Made by a program: the position numbers and the translations under genes. Of a stretch of 62,399 bases of DNA, positions 43,191 through 49,727 are shown piece by piece. Origin of the DNA: JAWVZB01 sp033722375 (lineage in GTDB: Bacteria; Actinomycetota; Nitriliruptoria; Nitriliruptorales; Nitriliruptoraceae). The stretch spans positions 1 to 62,399 of the forward strand of contig JAWVZB010000003.1 of the NCBI GenBank assembly GCA_033722375.1, read 5' to 3'. Positions within the stretch are counted from its first letter, which is position 1. The number at the start of each line of letters is the position of its first letter. The notes under the pieces were generated by a model. It worked only from the letters and a program-made list of their open reading frames with translations, was not told the origin of the DNA and did no database searches.

Positions 43191-44107
43191 TGACGGAGTG
43201 CCCTGCGCGCGTCGGAGCGCAGGTCTTCCGCCAGTGCCTGCGGTGCTCGCACGTCGACGCCGCCACCGGCGCCGAGCAGCAGTCGGCGGACCCACGCCAG
43301 CGCGTCCGAGTGGAAGCGGACCTCGACGACGCCGGAGTCGAACTCGGCCACGTGCTCCGGTTCGATCGCATCGATGAGCCACGTGGCACGGGGTTCGAGG
43401 TGGAGGTGGACCTCGATGTCGTCCTCGGCGGGCACGTACCGCGGGATCGGCAGCTCGTCATCTGGCGGTTCGAACCGACGTGGCTCATCGAGGACGTCGA
43501 TGTCCGCGACACGATCGAGCCGGAAGGTACGGAGCCCCTCGGCGTCGTCGTCACGACCCTGGAGGTACCACGCCCCGTCCACGACCCGGAGCGCCCAGGG
43601 GTCGACGGAACGATCACGGGGCGCAGCGTCTGTCCGACCCTGGTAGCGGACCCGCAACCGGCGCTCGTCTGCGAGCGCGCGGCGGACGGGAGCGAGCCAC
43701 CGGCCGCCTTCCGGGTCCAGCTCGACCGCGACGCCCTCCTCCATCCCCGCGGCACGACGGATCTTGTCGACGGCCGAGCGCAAGGCGGGGAGCTCGTCGC
43801 CGAAGGCGACGGCCACGGCCTCGATCGCGAGCACCAGGCGAAGGGCTTCCCGCGGGCTGAGCCGCAAGGGTCGACGCAGCTCGTCGGCCATCTGCACGAG
43901 GATCCGCTCCCCGACGATCGTGATCTCGAACAGGTCACCCCCGCCGAGTCCAGGGAGGCCGCAGAAGTCGAGACGCTCGAGGTCACGGCGCACGACCGTC
44001 TCGGTGACACCGAACGTTTGGGCGGCCTCCTGGATCGACGCACCAGGTCGCTCGATCAGCCAGGGAACGAGGGTGAGCATCCGGACAGCGTCATCGGCGG
44101 CGGTCAC
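43133..44107 (-). CDS. pafC: WYL-domain transcriptional regulator PafC
   Basis: A 324-residue regulator. It has an N-terminal winged helix (MLTLVPWLIERPGASIQEAAQTFGVTETVVRRDLERL) and a WYL domain near residues 150-235 with VVDGAWYLQGRDDDAEGLRTFRLDRV, then a WCX-type extension. PafB and PafC act together in mycobacteria as a DNA-damage-responsive activator. The start overlaps the pafB stop by 4 bases, so both are made at a fixed ratio. The gene's end runs 58 bases into the convergent histidine kinase gene. Confidence 0.9.
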   Translation of the reverse strand: MTAADDAVRMLTLVPWLIERPGASIQEAAQTFGVTETVVRRDLERLDFCGLPGLGGGDLFEITIVGERILVQMADELRRPLRLSPREALRLVLAIEAVAVAFGDELPALRSAVDKIRRAAGMEEGVAVELDPEGGRWLAPVRRALADERRLRVRYQGRTDAAPRDRSVDPWALRVVDGAWYLQGRDDDAEGLRTFRLDRVADIDVLDEPRRFEPPDDELPIPRYVPAEDDIEVHLHLEPRATWLIDAIEPEHVAEFDSGVVEVRFHSDALAWVRRLLLGAGGGVDVRAPQALAEDLRSDARRALRHYRDVVSEVAPEPWNSDSS

Positions 44108-45030
44108 GAGTCGTCCCCGGCCACGGCCGTGAGCCGACGGACCACTTCGTCACGGAGCTCCGGAGGCTCGAGAACGACGGCATCGGGGCCCAATCCCAGC
44201 ACCCATGCCAGCGTCCGCCAGCGGTCGGCGTGCGGGAGGGCGTAGACGGGCCATCCGGCATGGGTCTCCCCCGTCGCGCGTCCACCGCGGACCTCGACCT
44301 CCCAGGTCGCGTCTGGGGCGATCGCGAGCCTCGCATCGACGTCTTCGTGGCTACCGATGGCGTTCATCGCGTCGAGATCGTCCGGTACCTCGTAACCGCC
44401 CGCGTCCCCGACGGCTCGGAAGCGGCCCCGGACCCGGTCCAGTCGGAACGAGCGGACGTCATCCCGCTCGTGGTCCCGTGCCACGACGTACCAGGCACCC
44501 CGACGATGCACGACGGCGTAGGGGTCGGCCTTGCGGTCGGCCTCACGCCCGTCGACAGTGCGATAGGTGAACTGCACGGGCTGGCGGTTGACGACCGCGT
44601 CGGCGACCTCGTCGAGGGCGGACGCCCCGATGTCGATGCGCGCACGCAGCTCGCGATCACCCGCCGGGTCCGGAGCGCGGGCACCGACCTTCGCGAGCCC
44701 GATCCGGGCGGCGTCGTCACCGGTGATCTGGAGCGCGAGCGCGAGGGCCGCCACCTCATCGGGGTCGAGATCGACGTCCGGTAGCTCGTAGTCGCTGCGG
44801 TCGACGATGTAGCCGACCTCTCCCCCGATCACGTCGATCGTCCTGGTCTCGATCGGAACGCCGAGCGAGCGCAGTGCATCCTTGTCGCGCTCGAACATCC
44901 GTCGGGCGCTCTCGTGATCGTCCTGGGTGTAGTACGTCGTCTTGCGTCGGATCTCCTCGAAGGTCAGCGGCCGTCGCGCCTCGAGCAGGGCGACGGTGAG
45001 GTTGACCAACCGTTCGGAGGGATGCGCCAT
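44104..45030 (-). CDS. pafB: WYL-domain transcriptional regulator PafB
   Basis: A 308-residue regulator whose N-terminal helix-turn-helix begins MAHPSERLVNLTVALLEARRPLTFEEIRRK. It has a WYL domain with RRGAWYVVARDHERDDVRSFRLDRV near residue 185, and a C-terminal WCX domain. ATG 45030 lies 2 bases past the pafA stop. The pafA-pafB-pafC order matches mycobacteria, where PafBC controls RecA-independent DNA-repair genes. Nothing here shows whether it regulates proteasome genes. Confidence 0.9.
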   Translation of the reverse strand: MAHPSERLVNLTVALLEARRPLTFEEIRRKTTYYTQDDHESARRMFERDKDALRSLGVPIETRTIDVIGGEVGYIVDRSDYELPDVDLDPDEVAALALALQITGDDAARIGLAKVGARAPDPAGDRELRARIDIGASALDEVADAVVNRQPVQFTYRTVDGREADRKADPYAVVHRRGAWYVVARDHERDDVRSFRLDRVRGRFRAVGDAGGYEVPDDLDAMNAIGSHEDVDARLAIAPDATWEVEVRGGRATGETHAGWPVYALPHADRWRTLAWVLGLGPDAVVLEPPELRDEVVRRLTAVAGDDS

Positions 45031-45032
45031 GC

Positions 45033-46391
45033 TCACATGGACGCGATGAGCTTGTCGACGCGTTCGTCCTCCGAGCGGAACGGATCCTTGCACAGCACGG
45101 TCCGCTGGGCCTGGTCGTTGAGCTTCAGGTGGACCCAGTCCACCGTGTAGTCGCGTCGCCGCGCCTTGGCATGGCGGATGAACCTCCCCCGAAGTGCCGC
45201 GCGGGTGTTCGGGGGCGGCTCGTCCTTGGCGTGTTCGATCTCGGCGTCGTCGAGGATCCGGTCGACCCGGCCCTGCCGCTCGAGGAGGTAGTAGAGGCCC
45301 CGCTCTTGCGCGACGTCGTGGTAGGAGAGGTCCACCATCGCCACCCGTGGGTGGGCCAACGGTAGGTCGTGCCGCTTCCGGTACGCCTCGATGAGCTGGT
45401 ACTTGGCGACCCAGTCGAGCTCGCGTTGCAACGAGAACGGGTCGTCGACGAGGCGCTCGAGCACGTCCCGCCAGGACGCCGCCACCTTCTTCGCCTCGTC
45501 GTCATCCCCCTGGGTGGTCTCGATGAAGCGCTCGACGCGTTCGAGGTACGCCTGTTGGATCTCGAGCGCACTCATCTCTCGACCGCTGGCCAACCGAACG
45601 CGGCGGGTGCCGGTCAGGTCGTGGCTGATCTCGCGGATGGCGCGGATCGGATTGTCGAGTGACAGATCCCGCATCACCGACTGTTCCTCGAGCATCCGGA
45701 GGACCAGGTCGGTGGTCGCCACCTTGAGCCACGACGTGAACTCGTTCATGTTCGAGTCCCCGACGATCACGTGGAGCCGGCGGTAGCGCTCGGCGTCGGC
45801 ATGCGGCTCGTCACGCGTGTTGATGATCGGCCGGGAACGCGTCGTGGCCGAGGACACCCCCTCCCAGATGTGCTCGGCCCGCTGCGCCAGGCTGAAGATC
45901 GCTCCGCGCGGGGTCTGGAGGACCTTCCCGGCCCCGGAGAAAACCTGTCGGGTGACGAGGAAGGGGATGAGCGCGTCGGCGAGTCGTTGGAACTCGCCGA
46001 CACGAGCAACGAGGTAGTTCTCGTGACAGCCGTACGAGTTCCCCGCGGAGTCCGTGTTGTTCTTGAAGAGCGAGATCTTCCCGGCGATGCCCTCGCCGTG
46101 GAGGCGCGTCTCGGCGGCACGGACGAGGTCTTCGAGGATGCGCTCGCCTGCCTTGTCGTGGGCGATCACCTCTCGGGGGGAGTCGCATTCCGGAGTCGCG
46201 TACTCCGGGTGGCTACCGACATCCAGGTAGAGCCGCGCGCCGTTCTCGAGGAAGACGTTGGAGGAGCGCCCCCAGGAGACGACCCGACGGAACAGGTAGC
46301 GGGCGACCTCGTCGGGGCTCAGGCGGCGTTGCCCCCGGAACGTGCAGGTCACCCCGTACTCGTTCTCGATCCCGAAGATCCGTCGCCGCAC
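45033..46391 (-). CDS. pafA: Pup-protein ligase PafA
   Basis: A 452-residue glutamine-synthetase-like carboxylate-amine ligase, the usual length. It attaches the C-terminal Glu of Pup to lysines of target proteins using ATP. Features are the start RRIFGIENEYGVTCTFRG with the conserved Glu of the active site, the segment RLYLDVGSHPEYATPECDSP near residue 45, KNNTDSAGNSYGCHENYLV near 110 and INTRDEPHADAERYRRLHVI near 195. GTG 46391 has an excellent AGGAGGTGAC site. It precedes pafB and pafC, and follows the HExxH protein gene. Confidence 0.96.
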   Translation of the reverse strand: MRRRIFGIENEYGVTCTFRGQRRLSPDEVARYLFRRVVSWGRSSNVFLENGARLYLDVGSHPEYATPECDSPREVIAHDKAGERILEDLVRAAETRLHGEGIAGKISLFKNNTDSAGNSYGCHENYLVARVGEFQRLADALIPFLVTRQVFSGAGKVLQTPRGAIFSLAQRAEHIWEGVSSATTRSRPIINTRDEPHADAERYRRLHVIVGDSNMNEFTSWLKVATTDLVLRMLEEQSVMRDLSLDNPIRAIREISHDLTGTRRVRLASGREMSALEIQQAYLERVERFIETTQGDDDEAKKVAASWRDVLERLVDDPFSLQRELDWVAKYQLIEAYRKRHDLPLAHPRVAMVDLSYHDVAQERGLYYLLERQGRVDRILDDAEIEHAKDEPPPNTRAALRGRFIRHAKARRRDYTVDWVHLKLNDQAQRTVLCKDPFRSEDERVDKLIASM

Positions 46392-46454
46392 GTCACCTCC
46401 TCCCGTCGACCCGTACCAGCAGGGTCGCACATCTCGCCATCGTTCGCCGAGACG

Positions 46455-47750
46455 TCACCCTTCCCCACCCACGAGTGCGCCAGCGATCGCCACGGTCGGC
46501 CCGATGCCGAGGCGCACCGAGTCGGCCTCACACGAGAGGGTGGCGCTCCATCGCCCGCCCTCCCACCGTCGCAGGTCTTCCCCGGTCGACGTCTCCCGGT
46601 CGTCGCTGTGGGCAGCGTCGTACCAGGCACCCACGGACGTGCAGAGCGTCGCCGCGTCGTCGGTGGCCAGCGCGATGCCGACCGCGCTGGTGTCATCTGA
46701 TGTGTAGAGGTGGAGGCGTCCACCTCGCCACGCTGCCGCGCCAGCCAACGGGTCTTCGAGGGCAAGGTCGGGGTCGTTGCCGGGTGCCTCGAAGAGGAAC
46801 AGCAGGTCGGCAGCACCGAACTCGGCGTCCCGCAGGAGCTGCCAGCCCTCGCCGGGACCGGCTGGGGGCGCCACCGGCAGAGTCTCCCCTCCCGGGTACC
46901 GATCCGGGAACAGGATCTCGGCGGTAGTGGTCGGTGGTGCGGAGTAGGCGTCGTTGACTGCGGTCCAGCCCCCTCTGGCGACCAGTTCCGAGACGAAGAC
47001 GGTGCCCTCCTCGTAGGGGAAGGTGAAGCTGCGCTGTACGTAGTGGGGCAGCTCGGTGAATCCAGCGAGCTGCTCGGCCAGGTCTGCGAGCTCGGTGGGC
47101 AGCAGCAGTTGGTCGACGACCGAGAACCCCTCCTCCACGTAGTGCTGCATCGTCAGCGTGGCGTCACCTTCCGTCAGCGCCTGGCGCGCCAGCACGGCGT
47201 CCTCCTCCCCGACGGCGTCGCCGTCCAGCTCGGGCAGCCCGAGCACCGCGTCCGCCAATGCGTGTTGGAGCTCGTGCGCCAGGACCAACTCCTCGATTCG
47301 ACCCAGACGAGCAGACACATCCTCCACGCCCACGACGAGCTCCCTCGTTTCGGGGTCGTAGTAGCCCGCCACCTGCTCCGAGTAGCCACGGATGATCAGC
47401 GCCCGCAGGTCGTCGTCAGGTGTGAGCACCCCGAGCGCAACCAGGATGCGCTCGTCCTCGGCAGCGTCCTCCGGGGTGTAGGCCTGGAGCTCCTGCCCGA
47501 TCCGTTCGGCCAGCTCGTCCGGTGGGACGATCGTGGGCTCGGGCACCTGCTCGAACTCCAGGCCGCGGATGGACTCGACCACCGCGGCGACCCGCTCGAG
47601 CTGTTCGCCGAACGTCTCGGTGGCCGGCTCGTCGGATGGGGGCCGGCGCGGTGGGGCATCGCTCCCATCCCGCAACAACAGGATCGCTCCGAAGGCGAGA
47701 ACGCTCACCCCGAGGAGTCCCGCGGCACCCAGGACGAGTCGTCGGCTCAT
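46455..47750 (-). CDS. Membrane-anchored gluzincin-like metallopeptidase candidate
   Basis: A 431-residue protein with one N-terminal membrane segment (about residues 5-26) and a Pro-rich stalk, so the bulk is probably outside the membrane. The motif VLAHELQHALAD contains HExxH (H159, E160, H163). ALTEGDATLTM, 31 residues after the second His, gives the third-ligand Glu (E194) typical of minigluzincin-like families. The C-terminal half has a beta-rich region with PPAGPGEGWQLL. Its ATG overlaps the prcA stop by 4 bases and pafA lies 63 bases beyond. I know of no assigned role for such a protein in the Pup system. Confidence 0.75.
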   Translation of the reverse strand: MSRRLVLGAAGLLGVSVLAFGAILLLRDGSDAPPRRPPSDEPATETFGEQLERVAAVVESIRGLEFEQVPEPTIVPPDELAERIGQELQAYTPEDAAEDERILVALGVLTPDDDLRALIIRGYSEQVAGYYDPETRELVVGVEDVSARLGRIEELVLAHELQHALADAVLGLPELDGDAVGEEDAVLARQALTEGDATLTMQHYVEEGFSVVDQLLLPTELADLAEQLAGFTELPHYVQRSFTFPYEEGTVFVSELVARGGWTAVNDAYSAPPTTTAEILFPDRYPGGETLPVAPPAGPGEGWQLLRDAEFGAADLLFLFEAPGNDPDLALEDPLAGAAAWRGGRLHLYTSDDTSAVGIALATDDAATLCTSVGAWYDAAHSDDRETSTGEDLRRWEGGRWSATLSCEADSVRLGIGPTVAIAGALVGGEG

Positions 47751-48469
47751 GAGCCGAGCTGCGCCGCCACCTCGTCCTCCTCGAGCCGGAAGAACCGGCG
47801 ACGTGACCGCGTCCGGTCGAGTCCCGAGACCTCGAGGTCCGAGGCGGGGATGTCGCGATCCTCGCCCCCCGACAACGCCCCGACGGCCAGCCGGATGGCG
47901 CTCCCCAGGTCCATCCCCTCCTCCCACTGGCTGTCGAGGTCGGCACCGAGCTCGTCTGCCTCGCCGCCGATCGCCACCACGCGATGTTCGTCGACGATCG
48001 AGCCGTCGTAGAGGATGTGGTACAGCTCGAGCGACTCATGGTGGGCCCCGCGCGAGGCGACCTCGGTCTGGGAGGGGGCTTCGCCGTTGACCTGGGCGAT
48101 GAGGAGCTCGACCTCGAAGGGTTTCTGCTCACCCATGAAGATCGACCCGAGAGCCTGGGAGTAGGCGTTCGCCAGCGACTTCGCCGTGACGTCCTGCCGG
48201 GCGTACTGGTAGCCCTTCACGTCGGCCATGCGGATCCCGGCGACACGCATCGATTCGAACTCGTTGTACTTGCCGACCGCCGCGAAGGCGATCCGATCGT
48301 AGATCTCGGAGGTCTTGTAGAGCGATCGCGAGGGGTTCTCGCCGACGAAGACGACACCGTCCTCGTACTCGACAGCGACCAGTGCCCGGCCGCGCGCGAT
48401 GCCCTTCCGGGCGTACTCCGCCCGGTCCTTCATCATCTGTTCGGGTGCCACGTAGAAGGGTGTGGCCAC
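47747..48469 (-). CDS. prcA: 20S proteasome alpha subunit
   Basis: A 240-residue alpha-type subunit. It shows the N-terminal gate region (MATPFYVAPEQMMKDRAEYARKGIARGR), the actinobacterial SRSLYKTSEIYDRIAFAAVGKYNEFE segment near residue 47 and RMADVKGYQYARQDVT. It forms the outer rings of the 20S core and docks the C termini of the ARC ATPase. It follows prcB by 35 bases and overlaps the HExxH gene by 4 bases. Confidence 0.96.
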   Translation of the reverse strand: MATPFYVAPEQMMKDRAEYARKGIARGRALVAVEYEDGVVFVGENPSRSLYKTSEIYDRIAFAAVGKYNEFESMRVAGIRMADVKGYQYARQDVTAKSLANAYSQALGSIFMGEQKPFEVELLIAQVNGEAPSQTEVASRGAHHESLELYHILYDGSIVDEHRVVAIGGEADELGADLDSQWEEGMDLGSAIRLAVGALSGGEDRDIPASDLEVSGLDRTRSRRRFFRLEEDEVAAQLGS

Positions 48470-48504
48470 GCTCGCTCCTCATCGTCGGTCTCGGCTCGTG
48501 ATGC

Positions 48505-49341
48505 TCAGGCTTCGGTCGGTCGCGGCCCTCGTTCTTCGGCGACGGCCTCGACCGTGGCGGCGACCGTCTCCTCGTCCAGTTCGTGGTAACCCTCATCATC
48601 GACGAACGCCACGATGGGGTAGATCCGCCGCACGAGATCGGGCCCCCCGGTCGCACTGTCCTCCTCGGCGGCGTCGAACAGGGCCTCGATCGCCAGGCGC
48701 AGCGCACCGTCTTCATCGGCGGCCGGGTCGTGGAGTCGCTTCAGCGTGCCCTTGGCCGCGAGTGAGCCGGACCCCGACGCCGCATACGCAGCGGCGACGT
48801 AGCGGCCCCCGATGGGGTCGTACTCGTAGATGCGACCCTCCTCCTCGTGTAGGTCGTATCCAGCGAACAGCGGGACCACCACGAGGCCCTGGAGTGCCAA
48901 GCCGAGGTTCGCACGCACCATGTGGGCCAGCTTGTTGGACTTGCCTTCGAGCGACAGCAGGTCACCCTCGACCTTCTCGTAGTGTTCGAGCTCCGTGGCG
49001 AAGACCCGCGCGAGCTCCATCGCCGGTCCTGCGGCGCCACTGATCGCGATCGCGGAGTGATGGTCGGCCGGGAACACCTTCCTCATGTCACGGCGGGAGA
49101 TGAGGTGCCCAGCCGTGGCTCGACGGTCGCCCGCCATGACCACACCGTCCGTGTAGGTGGCAGCGAGCACGGTCGTGCCCTCTACCAGGGAGGCTCGTAG
49201 GTCCTCCGGCACCGACTGGCCCTTCAAGAGGTCGGGCAGTGCGTCCGGAGCGGTTCGACGCAACGTCTCGAAGAAGGAGGAGGCGTGAGCATCGAACGCA
49301 GAACTGGAAAAATCTGCCAGATCGTGGCCGGGTGAGGTCAC
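48505..49341 (-). CDS. prcB: 20S proteasome beta subunit (precursor)
   Basis: A 278-residue Ntn-hydrolase precursor. A 55-residue propeptide ends at EG, so the nucleophile would be Thr56 in LVEG-TTVLAATYTDGVVMAGDRRAT. The rest of the fold includes VFPADHHSAIAISGAAG near residue 80 and the segment GRYVAAAYAASGSGSLAAKG with the conserved SGS near 180. The enzyme supplies the proteolytic sites. GTG 49341 has GGGGA upstream. Unlike in mycobacteria, pup is not next to it but 4.1 kb away, beyond four opposite-strand genes. Confidence 0.96.
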   Translation of the reverse strand: MTSPGHDLADFSSSAFDAHASSFFETLRRTAPDALPDLLKGQSVPEDLRASLVEGTTVLAATYTDGVVMAGDRRATAGHLISRRDMRKVFPADHHSAIAISGAAGPAMELARVFATELEHYEKVEGDLLSLEGKSNKLAHMVRANLGLALQGLVVVPLFAGYDLHEEEGRIYEYDPIGGRYVAAAYAASGSGSLAAKGTLKRLHDPAADEDGALRLAIEALFDAAEEDSATGGPDLVRRIYPIVAFVDDEGYHELDEETVAATVEAVAEERGPRPTEA

Positions 49342-49371
49342 CGCTTCCCCTGTCGAACGCGTGAGATCGCG

Positions 49372-49399
49372 ATGGTAGTGCGAGTGGCCCCGATTCGAA
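49372..49399 (-). promoter_or_regulatory. Candidate promoter for prcB
   Basis: On the minus strand TTCGAA (49399-49394) and TACCAT (49377-49372) are 16 bases apart and would place the transcription start about 25 bases before the prcB GTG. The match to the -35 consensus is only moderate. The rest of the 49342-49538 divergent gap holds the inverted repeat and heptamers listed separately. Confidence 0.4.
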
Positions 49400-49414
49400 G
49401 AACGTGGCGATCTT

Positions 49415-49428
49415 GGCCGTTTTCGGCC
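49415..49428. promoter_or_regulatory. Inverted repeat in the prcB/49539 divergent promoter
   Basis: GGCCG (49415-49419) and CGGCC (49424-49428) flank TTTT, inside a wider partly symmetric GATC...GATC block. It lies between the two divergent promoters and could be an operator for a dimeric regulator. The symmetry is short, so chance is possible. Confidence 0.35.
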
Positions 49429-49431
49429 GAT

Positions 49432-49481
49432 CTGAGCGCCTTTGAGCGGGCTTTGAGCGGTCCTTGAGCGACCCTTCAGCG
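49432..49481 (+). promoter_or_regulatory. Heptamer direct repeats with 11-bp period
   Basis: TTGAGCG occurs at 49442, 49453 and 49464, with TTCAGCG at 49475 and CTGAGCG at 49432. The last four are exactly 11 bases apart, one helical turn. The final heptamer ends 8 bases before CATGGT (49490-49495), a weak -10 candidate. This is the layout known for SARP activators such as DnrI (TCGAGCG-type heptamers) and related to OmpR/PhoB boxes. It points to activated transcription of the plus-strand genes starting at 49539. Confidence 0.6.
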
Positions 49482-49538
49482 CCTCCCTGCATGGTGTCAT
49501 CAGTCGCCACGAGGGCGACAGGGACACAGGAGAGACCC

Positions 49539-49715
49539 ATGTACACCGACTACCGCACCGCCACCGCCATCCAGAGCCGCCGCATCTCCGAGCTGCGCCG
49601 CTCGGCCGCCCAGCACCGCAGCATCGAGAAGGACGAAGGGCCAGAGATCGTGGTCCCCGCGCGTCGATTCTCGCTCCGCGCTCTGCTCGCGCTCGTCAAG
49701 CCGCGTCACGCCTGA
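49539..49715 (+). CDS. 58-residue basic protein
   Basis: A small protein starting MYTDYRTATAIQ, with AGGAG well placed before the ATG. It has a basic helical first half (QSRRISELRRSAAQHRS) and a C-terminal amphipathic stretch, RRFSLRALLALVKPRHA, that could lie on a membrane. There is no signal peptide or cysteine. It is first after the heptamer promoter and its stop overlaps the ribosome binding site (TGAGGAGAG) of the exported repeat protein. I recognise no family; it could be a regulator or accessory of the next gene. Confidence 0.6.
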   Translation: MYTDYRTATAIQSRRISELRRSAAQHRSIEKDEGPEIVVPARRFSLRALLALVKPRHA

Positions 49716-49727
49716 GGAGAGAAACCG

